From contig NZ_CM001776.1 of the NCBI RefSeq assembly GCF_000332275.1, forward strand, positions 4,276,008-4,340,007: a stretch of DNA of 64,000 nt. The letters are read 5' to 3'. Position numbers and translations under genes: made by a program. Shown in pieces: positions 17,542 through 26,211 of the stretch (the stretch's first letter is position 1; every line of letters starts with the position of its first letter). The notes beneath the pieces were generated by a model. It searched no databases. It saw only the letters and a list, made by a program, of their open reading frames with translations, and had not been told where the DNA came from. Source of the DNA: Synechococcus sp. PCC 7336 (GTDB lineage Bacteria > Cyanobacteriota > Cyanobacteriia > Thermostichales > PCC-7336).

Positions 17542-19302
17542 TTATCGGACAGTTCGCAGACTGTCCACCTGACGGGAAAATAGATCGGTGAAGATGCTCA
17601 TAACAGTGCGCTTGCGCAGGCGGATGTTGGCGGTAACAGACATACCCGACTGCAATTCGAACTGGTTGCCGTTGGCTTGCAGTACCTGTTCGTTCAGTTC
17701 CACTTCAGCTGGGAATGAGAAAAAGGGCCGAATTTCATCGGGGGGAAGGGCGTCCGAGCCGATATGGACGAGCTGGCCCTTGATATCGCCAAATTCGCTA
17801 AAGGGGAATGAATCGACCCGAACGTCCACCGGCATCCCTGTATGGACAAACCCGATATCGCTGTTTGTGATGAAAACGCGGGCAACATAGCGATCGCTAG
17901 GGACAATTTGCATAATCGGCTCGCTGGCGTTGACCACCGCGCCGGGACGGATCACCTGCAAATCGAAGACGGCACCATCGATGGGGGCGCGCACCTCTTC
18001 ATATTCCATATTCTGTTCGGCCTGCGTGAGCTGGCTGCTGAGTTCGGTTAGTTGACGATCGTTGTCGCGCATGCGCTCCAGCCAAGCACGCTGGAATTCG
18101 GATCGAGCATTGGTCACTTGCTGGCGAGCTTGGGCGATAGCAAATTGCAATTCTGCCTGGGCCTCATTCAGGCGGGCCAATTCTGCCTGGTTGGTCTGTA
18201 CGTCTTGCTGCTGGCGCAAATACTGAATGCGAGAGAGCCCCCCTGCTTCGAACAGGGGTTTGATGTCATTTAGAATCTGCTCTTGGATCGCCAGAATATC
18301 TCGGGTGCTCTTCTGTTGGACGGCATTTTGAGCCAACTGCTGTTCCAGTTGCAAGACCTGCAACTCGGCCGCCGACACCCTCGACTGAAATTCCGTCCGA
18401 CTGGCAATCAGCATCGATCGCTGTTCGAACGTCCAATCGGGCTGGGCAGTTGTGTCCGCTAATAATGCTTGTAGGACCTGGTTGGTTTGCTCTAGCCCGT
18501 GCATGACCTCAGAAAAAGACTCTTGCTGGGAAGTAGACACGGTGGCATCCAACCGCACCAGCAGATCCCCCGCTTTGACCGTCTGTCCTTCTTCCACATA
18601 CACCCGCTCTACTACTCCGGGCACGGGCACTTGAATATTTTGAACGGTGCCGCTGGGTTCCAATTTGCCCGCAGCGGGAACCGCCGACTCAATTTTGGCG
18701 AAGCTGGCCCAGAGAATGCCTCCAGCGGCAATCCCCACGATCGCCCGCAAAATCCAGCGGGACCAGACGGGAGACTGGCGCAACACCACTGGCTGGTCGA
18801 ATCGATCCAGGCTGGTGCTGGGGGCCTTGGCCGCCAGTGCTGCTGCATCGACAACAGCGAGGGCGCTGGAATCGCCCATGGGGGCGAGAGAATCGCCCGC
18901 CGCTAGTTTTTCGAGCAAGCCGGGGCCGAGTTGGACGTAGCCTTTATAGGCGGAACGAACGGCGTTGGTAAATTCTTCGGCTGGCGTGGTTTTGAGCAGG
19001 TAGCCCTTCGCCCCAGCTTGCAGCACTTGAGAGATATAATCCTCGCGATCGTGGGTGGAGATCGCCAGCACATTGGTGGCGGGGAAGCTTTGCTTGACAG
19101 TGCGGATCGCTTCTAGACCGGAGATTTCCGGCATATCCAAATCCACGAGTGCCACATCTGGCCGGAGGGTTTCAATTTTGTCCAGAGCATCCCGTCCGTC
19201 CGCAGCCACGGCCACGACTTCGATATCTGGTTCGCGCTCTAGAAACAGCCGCAGCATCTGCCGCACTGTTTTCTGATCGTCTGCAATTAGTACCCGAATC
19301 AT
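17542..19302 (-). CDS. Response-regulator receiver fused to HlyD-type adaptor
   Basis: A 586-residue fusion. Residues 1-122 are an intact receiver domain of the NarL-like type: acidic pocket D8-D9, phospho-acceptor D54 in VALVDLDMPE, S82 and K104 in YLLKTTP. No DNA-binding output follows. Instead a linker (125-178) leads to a transmembrane helix (about 183-203) and a complete HlyD adaptor: half-lipoyl VERVYVEEGQTVKAGDLLVR, long coiled coil (about 265-445), second lipoyl half EVRAPIDGAVFDLQV and a C-terminal barrel. The receiver is placed on the cytoplasmic side, beside the ABC partner encoded just upstream (19415-22435, gap 112 bases). Phosphorylation could therefore tune assembly or activity of this exporter. 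No histidine kinase gene is in the window. Confidence 0.9.
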   Translation of the reverse strand: MIRVLIADDQKTVRQMLRLFLEREPDIEVVAVAADGRDALDKIETLRPDVALVDLDMPEISGLEAIRTVKQSFPATNVLAISTHDREDYISQVLQAGAKGYLLKTTPAEEFTNAVRSAYKGYVQLGPGLLEKLAAGDSLAPMGDSSALAVVDAAALAAKAPSTSLDRFDQPVVLRQSPVWSRWILRAIVGIAAGGILWASFAKIESAVPAAGKLEPSGTVQNIQVPVPGVVERVYVEEGQTVKAGDLLVRLDATVSTSQQESFSEVMHGLEQTNQVLQALLADTTAQPDWTFEQRSMLIASRTEFQSRVSAAELQVLQLEQQLAQNAVQQKSTRDILAIQEQILNDIKPLFEAGGLSRIQYLRQQQDVQTNQAELARLNEAQAELQFAIAQARQQVTNARSEFQRAWLERMRDNDRQLTELSSQLTQAEQNMEYEEVRAPIDGAVFDLQVIRPGAVVNASEPIMQIVPSDRYVARVFITNSDIGFVHTGMPVDVRVDSFPFSEFGDIKGQLVHIGSDALPPDEIRPFFSFPAEVELNEQVLQANGNQFELQSGMSVTANIRLRKRTVMSIFTDLFSRQVDSLRTVR

Positions 19303-19414
19303 CGCTCTTGTCCTTTCATGCGATCGGTCATTGAGTCACTGAATATCCCGTCAAGATGCGAAACTTATTATACTTCTCCTGTGGGGTTTGAGATTGAGTA
19401 GTCTGGGGCAAAAC

Positions 19415-22400
19415 TTATTCCATCACCTCTTGCTGTTGGTAGAGGGCATAGTAGCGGCCCTGGAGTTCCATCAACTCATCGTGGGTGCCCTGCTCTGCGA
19501 CCATCCCGCTATCCATCATGATAATGATGTCCGCTTGGCGAATCGTGCTGAGGCGGTGGGTGATAAAGAAGACGGTGCGATCGCGGAAAGTCCTCTGCAG
19601 ATTGGTACACACTTTCCGCTCGGAATCGTAGTCGAGAGCGCTGGTGGCTTCGTCCAAAATCAGCAGATTGGGGTTTTGCAAAATTACGCGGGCGATCGCG
19701 ATCCGCTGTCGCTGCCCCCCCGATAGAGACGATCCCCGTTCCCCGACGCGGGTGTTGTAGCCCTGAGGTAACTCCATAATGAACTCGTGGGCAACGGCCA
19801 CCTTGGCCGCCCCAATAATCTCTTCGACGGGGGCATCGGGATTGGTGAGGGCAATGTTTTCCTGCACCGTACCGTCAAACAGTAGCGAATCTTGCAGCAC
19901 CATGCCGATCTGTCGACGCAAGGAGTACAGCTCCACCTTGTGGATATCGTAGCGATCGATGGTGATGCGCCCTTCTAACGGCCGATATAGCCGCATGAGC
20001 AGCTTCATGAGTGTACTTTTACCCGAACCGCTTTGTCCCACAATGCCCACAAACTGACCGGCTTCAAAGGAGAGATTGACCGCCTTGAGCTGTAACGGAC
20101 CGTTGTCTTTAAAGCGGAAACTGATGTTTTCGTAGGTGACCCGGCCCGCGATCGGCGGCATGGGAATGTGATTGCGATCGTCCCCTTCCACCTCTTGAGG
20201 GGTGTCGAGAATGTCGCTCAGTCGTTCCAGTGATAGGGCCGTTTCTTGGAAGTTTTGCCACAGCGAGAGCAGCCGCAGTAAGGGTTGCGTCACATATCCG
20301 GCAATGATGCGAAAGGCAATCAGTTGACCGAGGGTCAGTTGCCCTTGCAAAACTAGATAGGCCCCCACCCACAGCAGCATCAGGCCGGACAGCTTGTTGA
20401 GGAAATTCTGAATCGAGCTGGCAGCACTGGAGGTGATCGTCTTTTTAAAGCCCGCACTGACATAGCGGGCATATTTCTGCTGCCACTGCCAGCGGGCTGA
20501 CAGTTCAATATTTTGAGCCTTGACCGTCTCGATCCCCGACACCGACTCGACTAAGTAGGATTGGGTCTGGGCGTTGCGCTCCGCCTTTTCTCGCACCTGT
20601 TGCCGGATGACGGGAGCCACGATGAAGGTAAGCAACGCAAACAGTGGCACGGTCGATAGGGCCACTAGTGCCATGATCCAGCTATAGAGGAACATGACGG
20701 CAATGTAGATGACCGAGAAGACCGCGTCGAGCACCACGGTCAGGGCCGTACCGGTCAAAAACTGGCGAATATTTTCCAGTTCGTTGACGCGGGTGGACAA
20801 TTCCCCCACCGGACGCCTGCCAAAATATCGCATGGGCAGGTGCAGCAGGTGGTCGATCACCTGTGCCCCCAAGGTCATATCGATGCGGTTGGTGGTATCG
20901 GCAAACAGGTTCGTGCGAATAGCGGTGAGAAAGCTTTCGAACAGGGCCATGACAATCAGCAGGCTGCCCAATACATTCAGAGTGGCCACGCTGTTTTGCA
21001 CCAGCACCTTATCGATGATCACCTGCACCATCAGGGGGTTGGCCAGTGCAAATAACTGCACGAAGAAGGAGGCAATCAGCACCTCGATCAGCACCCGACG
21101 GTGTTTGACAATCGAGGGCCAGAACCACTGCAGGCCGAAGCGCTGTTGGGGTGTATGCTCTGTCTGTTTCAGAGCCACCACTTCGATGTCGCCCTCGACA
21201 GACTGCGCGAAGTCATCGAGGGTAATGTATTGGATACCCCGCTCGGGGATGGCAATGGTGAGTTCTTTAGGGTTGGCCTCAAACAGCACCACCAACTGCT
21301 CGCGCCACTGCAGCAAGGCAGGGGTGGGGAGCTGGCCGACGGCAGCCGGAGGTGCGGCAAAAAGCTGGGCCTTGAGACCGACCAATTCGGCAATTGCGCC
21401 GCAGGCTTGCAAGGAAATGCTGCCCGTGCGCTGCTGCTGGTTGACCAGGACCCGTTTCACCACGTCTCGCCGGAAGGGCAGGTTGAAATACTGGCTCAAC
21501 ATGCGAAAACAGGCCAGCGGCCCTTCAATGGGGCCTCGCCCGCGCGCGAAGGGAAATTGTTCGCGCTGCTGCTGACGGCGACGGCGATCGCCCTGCGGAA
21601 GTGCTTCGAAGGAGGTGGAAGCATAGGGGATATCGTCGGCGACTGTCGGGATTGTCGCAGAAGAGATCGTTGGGGCGATCGCCGTTGAAGAGGGGGTAAA
21701 GTTTGCCACCGCTTGAGCGAGCGTGGCTTCGGTCAAAAAGAGGGAGGCTGGAAAACCAATCGCCCGCAGCCGATCGGGAGACGCCCCCAGCACTCGGGCC
21801 ACATCTGCTTCAGTTTCGAGCAGGGTGCCAGCGGCAGTGCCATTACTGGCAAACCAAAAATAATCTTCGTCGAGATCCTGCACTTCGGCGGCAGTCTCTA
21901 AAAAGTGCATTTGGGTTTGGGGCCAAACCTGCAGCGCCAGCTCCCGCAAGTTGGCTGCCGACTGAGCATCTAAAATCGCGGTACTGTCGGGGCGCGAATG
22001 CAGGTATTGACCCAACACATCGAAGACTTCTGCCAAAGTCGGGCGGTTAGTCCAAGCGGCGATGGTGGGAAATTGCTCGACGAGGTCGATGAAGGCCGTG
22101 GCAGGGAATACTGCTGCAGTGCATTCAGTGGAGGCGATCGCGGTTTCGCAAGGGCGATCGCGCACTACCCCCACCCAGCCGAGCAATTCGCCGCTGCTCG
22201 TCGACTCTAAAGAGACGGGCTTGCCAGTATCGGGTTCGTAGCCAATGCAGCGGGCTTGTCCTTCCGAGAGGATGCACAGTTGAGCGGGCAGCCGATCTTT
22301 AGGAACTAAGGGCTGACCCATGCGATAGCGCACCCACTTCACCTGCTGACCCAACTTGGCGAGGGCATCGGCAGGCAAGGTATTGAAGGGGGCCAATTGA

Positions 22401-22435
22401 GCGAGCCAACTTTCGGTGGTAAATGTAGTAGTCAT
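19415..22435 (-). CDS. Type I secretion ABC exporter with degenerate C39-like domain
   Basis: A 1006-residue protein. Residues 1-140 are cyclic-nucleotide-binding-like (ILSEGQARCIGY...GELLGWVG), followed by a variable linker to about 290. Residues 295-425 align with C39 peptidases, but the catalytic cysteine position is Gly305 (IEGPLACFRM instead of SDCGVACLAM), and the histidine strand reads LVVLFEAN without His. It is therefore a non-cutting C39-like domain, as in HlyB-type exporters of RTX proteins. The membrane domain (about 445-720) and ATPase (GQSGSGKST, LSGGQRQR, LLILDEATSALD) are intact. It forms an operon with the receiver-HlyD fusion downstream and a SurA-like protein upstream (36-base gap). 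RTX proteins at 35-44 kb are its probable cargo. Confidence 0.9.
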   Translation of the reverse strand: MTTTFTTESWLAQLAPFNTLPADALAKLGQQVKWVRYRMGQPLVPKDRLPAQLCILSEGQARCIGYEPDTGKPVSLESTSSGELLGWVGVVRDRPCETAIASTECTAAVFPATAFIDLVEQFPTIAAWTNRPTLAEVFDVLGQYLHSRPDSTAILDAQSAANLRELALQVWPQTQMHFLETAAEVQDLDEDYFWFASNGTAAGTLLETEADVARVLGASPDRLRAIGFPASLFLTEATLAQAVANFTPSSTAIAPTISSATIPTVADDIPYASTSFEALPQGDRRRRQQQREQFPFARGRGPIEGPLACFRMLSQYFNLPFRRDVVKRVLVNQQQRTGSISLQACGAIAELVGLKAQLFAAPPAAVGQLPTPALLQWREQLVVLFEANPKELTIAIPERGIQYITLDDFAQSVEGDIEVVALKQTEHTPQQRFGLQWFWPSIVKHRRVLIEVLIASFFVQLFALANPLMVQVIIDKVLVQNSVATLNVLGSLLIVMALFESFLTAIRTNLFADTTNRIDMTLGAQVIDHLLHLPMRYFGRRPVGELSTRVNELENIRQFLTGTALTVVLDAVFSVIYIAVMFLYSWIMALVALSTVPLFALLTFIVAPVIRQQVREKAERNAQTQSYLVESVSGIETVKAQNIELSARWQWQQKYARYVSAGFKKTITSSAASSIQNFLNKLSGLMLLWVGAYLVLQGQLTLGQLIAFRIIAGYVTQPLLRLLSLWQNFQETALSLERLSDILDTPQEVEGDDRNHIPMPPIAGRVTYENISFRFKDNGPLQLKAVNLSFEAGQFVGIVGQSGSGKSTLMKLLMRLYRPLEGRITIDRYDIHKVELYSLRRQIGMVLQDSLLFDGTVQENIALTNPDAPVEEIIGAAKVAVAHEFIMELPQGYNTRVGERGSSLSGGQRQRIAIARVILQNPNLLILDEATSALDYDSERKVCTNLQRTFRDRTVFFITHRLSTIRQADIIIMMDSGMVAEQGTHDELMELQGRYYALYQQQEVME

Positions 22436-22471
22436 CGATAGAGTGTCTAATTGCTATTTTTATCTGAGTAT

Positions 22472-23251
22472 CTAGGTTTGCGGCTCTGGAGATGTCCCGT
22501 TGGACTGGACAGTCGCCAGAGCAACTCGTTCTTTAAGCCAGTCGTCGAAAAGTTGTTTGAGCAAGGTTTTTTGCATCACATCGTCTAGTTTGGCGGGCAA
22601 AAACTGCTCCAGTCGGACAATAATATACCATTTGTCTAAATGGAGGGGGGACATCAGTTGTCCCGGCTGGCTGGATGCGAGGACTTGCACTAAAGCTGGG
22701 TGCAGGTTGCCCAGCGGCACCGGCCCCACCATACCGCCAGTTTTAGCCTCTGGCCCCTGACTGTATTCCCCAGCCAGAGCAGCGAAAGATTGCTCGTCTT
22801 CCTGCAGGCGAAAATACAGTTCTTGAGCGACGTAGGGGTCTGGGGTGCGGATGAGAGAGTAAATGGCTTTGTCGAATTGGGCTTTACGCTCTAAGAAAAT
22901 GCTTTTGAGCTTGGGCCCCCAAGTGGCCTCTTTGTATTTATCAATGCGTAGCGAGCGGGCCAGACGAGCTTTGAAAAGTTCTAGGGTAATATGCTGCTTC
23001 TGTAGCCAGGCTTGGATAGCCTCTTCGTCGTTGCCGATCTGATGGCGCTGACAAAGCTGTTGAAAGGCGGCATCCATTTCTGCGGCTTCGCAGGGGATAT
23101 CGGCGATCGCCTCGTCAACGATCAGCTCCCGCAGCAGTTGCGGCATGAGTTGATAGCGCTCCAGCAGTTCTGGCAGATCTGCTGCTGTAATCGTGCGAGA
23201 CCCAATAGAAAGTGAAAACGCCACTGGTTTGGCATCTGTCGATACAAGCAT
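22472..23251 (-). CDS. SurA/parvulin-like peptidyl-prolyl isomerase, first gene of exporter operon
   Basis: A 259-residue protein with N-terminal helices of SurA_N type (ELLERYQLMPQLLRELIVDE...) and a recognisable parvulin domain at about 135-220: DPYVAQELYFRLQEDEQSFA, then YSQGPEAKTGGMVGPV, and SPLHLDKWYIIVRLEQF. It has no obvious signal peptide. It precedes the C39-degenerate ABC gene by 36 bases, so the three minus-strand genes from 23251 to 17542 look like one operon. The likely role is chaperoning or holding cargo before export. It is a distant paralog of the protein at 10000-10755 and has a better-preserved isomerase domain. Confidence 0.8.
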   Translation of the reverse strand: MLVSTDAKPVAFSLSIGSRTITAADLPELLERYQLMPQLLRELIVDEAIADIPCEAAEMDAAFQQLCQRHQIGNDEEAIQAWLQKQHITLELFKARLARSLRIDKYKEATWGPKLKSIFLERKAQFDKAIYSLIRTPDPYVAQELYFRLQEDEQSFAALAGEYSQGPEAKTGGMVGPVPLGNLHPALVQVLASSQPGQLMSPLHLDKWYIIVRLEQFLPAKLDDVMQKTLLKQLFDDWLKERVALATVQSNGTSPEPQT

Positions 23252-24045
23252 TCGAAATACACCGCCACTCGGGTTTAAGTCTACAGGTTCAGTTGGTCAA
23301 CCATAATCAATACACAGAAGCTGAGCTACGTAAGTAGGAACACATATGTTTCTTGGGAAGCGGTGCTATAAGAGATTACCCCTTACCCCCCCAACCACAG
23401 CAGAGAGGCCGACGCTGTCAGTCTATACGGTTTGTCCGAATCTCCGATCGCATAACGATGTTTTCCTCCAGCTGACTGCCTTCGCCGCTGCTCCCATGAC
23501 TCTCTCTAAACCTTAAACTTAAATCTTCTAGGACTTACTCTGCCTAGTCTACTGCGACAAGCTTTCTAACAGTGTCTAGTGACGAAGTATTAAGCGCAGT
23601 TTCGTAGAGGATTGATATCAGTCCCGTTGCAACGAGTTTGTCAGGCGATCGCCTAGGGAATGCATTAGATGGCAGTCTAAGCCGAGATTTAATTCTCAGC
23701 TCCCTCTCTATATACGAGACGGGTCGGAGGCTGTACCCTCAATTGAGGCTTGCCTTAAAGCTAGAATGAGGTATTAACAAAACTTTGCAAGACATTGCCA
23801 AATTGGCAAGGATATATCAATAAACGAAATAAGCTAAATAGCGGAGGTTGTTAGGATGTGCTGCTGATTTTCCTGGAGTTTACAGTAGCTGACTCTTCAA
23901 CTCAGGCTATCTGCGAGTGACACTGGAATCGTGTGATTTCGTACGTAACGGACCAGAGGTAGTGGATCGGGAGAAAGGCGGTAGTAGCTTAGGACAGTCA
24001 CTTTGCAGAGATATGCTTAGGTTCCTCGTAGGGGATGTGAGTAGA
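23252..24045. other. Divergent intergenic region of the exporter operon and a HetP-family gene
   Basis: About 790 bases with promoters expected in both directions. The strongest palindrome of the window, TTGCCAA-A-TTGGCAA, lies at 23795-23809. Forward frames begin upstream of the HetP-like start (from 23917) but show no domain before residue 44. Confidence 0.5.
23795..23809. promoter_or_regulatory. Candidate operator, TGCCA-NNN-TGGCA type
   Basis: TTGCCAA (23795-23801), one base, TTGGCAA (23803-23809): perfect seven-base arms. It lies about 240 bases upstream of the HetP-family start and 545 bases upstream of the exporter operon on the other strand. Confidence 0.55.
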
Positions 24046-24300
24046 ATGAATTGTCCGTCACCCAATAATATTCGTGATGCTATAACAGCCGAACAGTTCG
24101 ATCGGATTGTCGGGGCGATCGCTGAAGGCAAATATTCATGGGCCTGTGTATTACTGCTCAGGTCTGGTGGCTATAATCCGCTTCACTATATTCCTTATCG
24201 TACCTATAATCGCTTAATAAAGCAGAATCGCTCTAGCAAGAATATATACATCACCCATAAATATAAGAAAATCTTAGAAGATGCGATCGAGAGAGTGTGA
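24046..24300 (+). CDS. HetP-family protein, short form
   Basis: From ATG 24046 an 84-residue protein: after about ten residues the HetP core follows ([50 protein letters not shown]) and then a basic tail [20 protein letters not shown]. It lacks the C-terminal GG-like motif of the other copy (10888-11286). The frame is open back to 23917, but ATG 24046 places the core at the usual distance and has AGGGGA upstream. The two HetP-family genes bracket both exporter operons, which suggests a shared locus history. The function of short HetP relatives outside heterocyst formers is not established. Confidence 0.8.
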   Translation: MNCPSPNNIRDAITAEQFDRIVGAIAEGKYSWACVLLLRSGGYNPLHYIPYRTYNRLIKQNRSSKNIYITHKYKKILEDAIERV

Positions 24301-24341
24301 GATCTGCTTTGTCAGATGCTAAGAATATATTCTCTTTGACT

Positions 24342-24405
24342 TACGATACCATCTCTTGACGATACCATCTCTTGACGATACCATCTCTTGACGATACCAT
24401 CTCTT
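24342..24405 (+). repeat. 16-base tandem repeat, four units
   Basis: GACGATACCATCTCTT is repeated three times exactly (24358-24405) and is preceded by a nearly identical unit (ACGATACCATCTCTT, 24343-24357). It lies just after the HetP-family gene. There are no spacers, so it is not a CRISPR array. Confidence 0.9.
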
Positions 24406-24654
24406 GTCAGACAAAAGCTCCTCTGCAATTGACAAATATAGGTATGGCTAGCACTTTAAAGCAGCTAACTATGCCTAAGTATCAATCATCTGCGATTACA
24501 CTGCAAAAAGAGTATCTAGTCAGGCTGATAGACCTATGTTGTCAGGTCTAGGGCTACTGATGTCAATGCTTTCGATCGTATCCGAGGGAAATTTACTGGC
24601 AGATCTTTGATAAATTTTCATGCTGATTTACATATTTTTTAACAAAATAGTTCG

Positions 24655-24667
24655 TGCCAAAATGGCA
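24655..24667. promoter_or_regulatory. Candidate operator, TGCCA-NNN-TGGCA type
   Basis: TGCCA-AAA-TGGCA, 95 bases upstream of the first GG-leader gene, is in a plausible promoter position. Confidence 0.5.
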
Positions 24668-24682
24668 ACACGTTCTTTGTCT

Positions 24683-24720
24683 ATAGCTCTATCTTTAAGC
24701 AGTGGCTCACTGAGAGCTAT
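24683..24720 (+). promoter_or_regulatory. Nested hairpin in the leader of the first GG-leader gene
   Basis: Outer arms ATAGCTCT (24683-24690) and AGAGCTAT (24713-24720) enclose an inner hairpin CAGTG-GCT-CACTG (24700-24712). It ends 41 bases before the start codon and could be a 5'-UTR element or the end of an upstream transcript. Confidence 0.45.
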
Positions 24721-24761
24721 AACACAAGAGCTAATGTCCCAAGATTGTTAAGGATTTAATC

Positions 24762-25109
24762 ATGAAAATCGCAGATCTGAACTACATGGAAGTCTTGACC
24801 TCAGATGCATCTCGTGCGAAAGGCGGTCTATTTACGAACCCGTTCGAAGTAGACAAGACTGTTAACTCGACGGTCAACAACACTATCACCTTTGACACCG
24901 ATATCACCTTCGACAAGTTCTCCACGACAGATGTCCTTGTGGTAGCAAATGCCGATATTGACGGCAATATTACCACTCTAACCCTCGATGCTGAAGCCAT
25001 TGGCTCGGATACGTTGGTAGAGGTTGATTCTTCCGTCTTATCGATTCATGGAGAACTCTCTAGCTTGAGTCTGTCCGTGATCTCTGCTGCTACAACTCCC
25101 GCTCCTTAA
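24762..25109 (+). CDS. Small secreted protein with double-glycine leader, copy 1
   Basis: A 115-residue protein. Residues 1-22 (MKIADLNYMEVLTSDASRAKGG) form a GG leader of the cyanobacterial xDLxYLE type cut by C39 exporters. The mature 93 residues are acidic, lack cysteine, and read NPFEVDKTVNSTVNN, FDTDITFDK, then the module ADIDGNITTLTLDAEAIG and DTLVEVDSSVLSIHGELSS ending LSLSVISA. No bacteriocin core (glycine zipper, cysteine lanthionine sites) is visible. The protein resembles an adhesive or structural exoprotein more than an antimicrobial, but this is inference. A near-identical paralog follows at 25341, and the same module recurs in larger proteins of this island. The likely exporter is the HetC-like ABC protein. 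Confidence 0.85.
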   Translation: MKIADLNYMEVLTSDASRAKGGLFTNPFEVDKTVNSTVNNTITFDTDITFDKFSTTDVLVVANADIDGNITTLTLDAEAIGSDTLVEVDSSVLSIHGELSSLSLSVISAATTPAP

Positions 25110-25157
25110 TTGACTGACATCAGCGAGATCTAGCGAGTGTATTTGAAAAGTTTGCCT

Positions 25158-25241
25158 GCTACCCCCAACTCTGTAAGTAAGGGTAGAAGCCCTCAAGGGT
25201 TTCATTCTCTCATCTGTTTTTCTGTCGCCTGTGGGGGTAGC
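25158..25241 (+). terminator. Two-stem structure after GG-leader gene 1
   Basis: Outer arms GCTACCCCC (25158-25166) and GGGGGTAGC (25233-25241) enclose an inner hairpin GAAGCCCTCAAGGGTTTC (25186-25203). It is followed by ATTTTC. It is probably a terminator or mRNA-stabilising element. Confidence 0.5.
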
Positions 25242-25340
25242 TATTTTCTCTAAGACTTTTCAAGCACAGTCTGAGAGATCTCAGCCAACAGCTATATGCA
25301 CTTAGGTTGCATTGTACTTAGATGAATTAGGAATTGAACC

Positions 25341-25688
25341 ATGAAACTCGTAGACCTAAACTATCTGGAAGAATTGACTGCCGATGCCTCTCACGCGAAG
25401 GGCGGTCTATTTGAAAGCCCATTCATAGTAGATAAGACAGTCAACTCGACAGTCAACAACGTCATTACCTTTGACACCGATATCACCTTCGACAAGATTT
25501 CTACGACTGATGTTTTAGTGGTGGCTGATGCCGATATTGATGGCAATATCACCACTCTAACCCTCGATGCTGAAGCCATTGGCTCGGATACGTTGGTAGA
25601 AGTTGATTCTTCCGTCTTGTCGATTCATGGAGAACTCTCCAGCTTGAGTCTGTCCGTGATCTCTGCTGCGACGACTCCCACTCCTTAA
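25341..25688 (+). CDS. Small secreted protein with double-glycine leader, copy 2
   Basis: A 115-residue paralog of 24762-25109 with the same arrangement: leader MKLVDLNYLEELTADASHAKGG (22 residues), then LFESPFIVDKTVNSTVNN, FDTDITFDKISTTDVLVV, and the same DIDGN/AIG/TLVE module ending SVISAATTPTP. From about residue 30 to the end the two proteins differ at only a few positions, and the DNA is also nearly identical there. This indicates recent tandem duplication or gene conversion, while the leaders differ more. GGAATTGAACC precedes the ATG. A nested hairpin follows at 25709-25803. Confidence 0.85.
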   Translation: MKLVDLNYLEELTADASHAKGGLFESPFIVDKTVNSTVNNVITFDTDITFDKISTTDVLVVADADIDGNITTLTLDAEAIGSDTLVEVDSSVLSIHGELSSLSLSVISAATTPTP

Positions 25689-25708
25689 GCTTATCGGCTA
25701 AATTCAGG

Positions 25709-25803
25709 CTGTCTGGAAGGTTGGAGGATAATCTGAAGTCTTTATCGGTTTGGATGAAGTCCTGTGGGGCTCGGACTTTTCTCAGTGACTTTACCTTCCA
25801 GAC
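25709..25803 (+). terminator. Two-stem structure after GG-leader gene 2
   Basis: Perfect 12-base outer arms TGTCTGGAAGGT (25709-25720) and ACCTTCCAGACA (25792-25803) enclose an inner AAGTCC/GGACTT hairpin near 25757-25779. Geometry resembles the structure after copy 1, though the sequence differs. Confidence 0.5.
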
Positions 25804-26211
25804 ATCTCCTGGCATCGATACCCAAGGAACCCTTGCTCGATGGGTCGATTTGGTTAGTTCTCTCTTGAATAGAAACATCTCAATTTTGCAGTACAACTGG
25901 CTCCTCGATCGCTAGAGGCTACAGACAAAAAGCGATTGCCTGCACTCTCTGGAATCCAGAAAAAGACAAGTCCTGACGTTAAGCTTTTTAGCCGTTAGGG
26001 CTATTGCAGGAGTGAGGTAGAGGTGAACGCCGAACTCAATTGAAGAAGTTTTGCGTGGATCGTTATTTAGGGCGATCTGTTTGAGGCTGGCAGATAGGCC
26101 CTATCTCGTGCCCTGTTGAGGAAATTTGAACAGTACTCAGAACATATCCTCCACGCAGGTTCTCAATTCGCTCTTCAGTAGATGTTAAAGTTTAAACTTA
26201 AGGAGAAAGTC

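Noticed and set aside
20709-21688. Long plus-strand frames of 195-288 codons
   Set aside because: They lie entirely antisense to the well-supported ABC exporter gene 19415-22435 and show no domain.
24342-24405. Possible CRISPR array
   Set aside because: The 16-base units abut without spacers, and no cas gene is present.
24762-25688. Interpretation of the two small proteins as classical bacteriocins
   Set aside because: They have GG leaders, but the mature parts are 93 residues, acidic, without cysteine or glycine-zipper patterns, and share a module with RTX exoproteins. Antimicrobial action is not supported.
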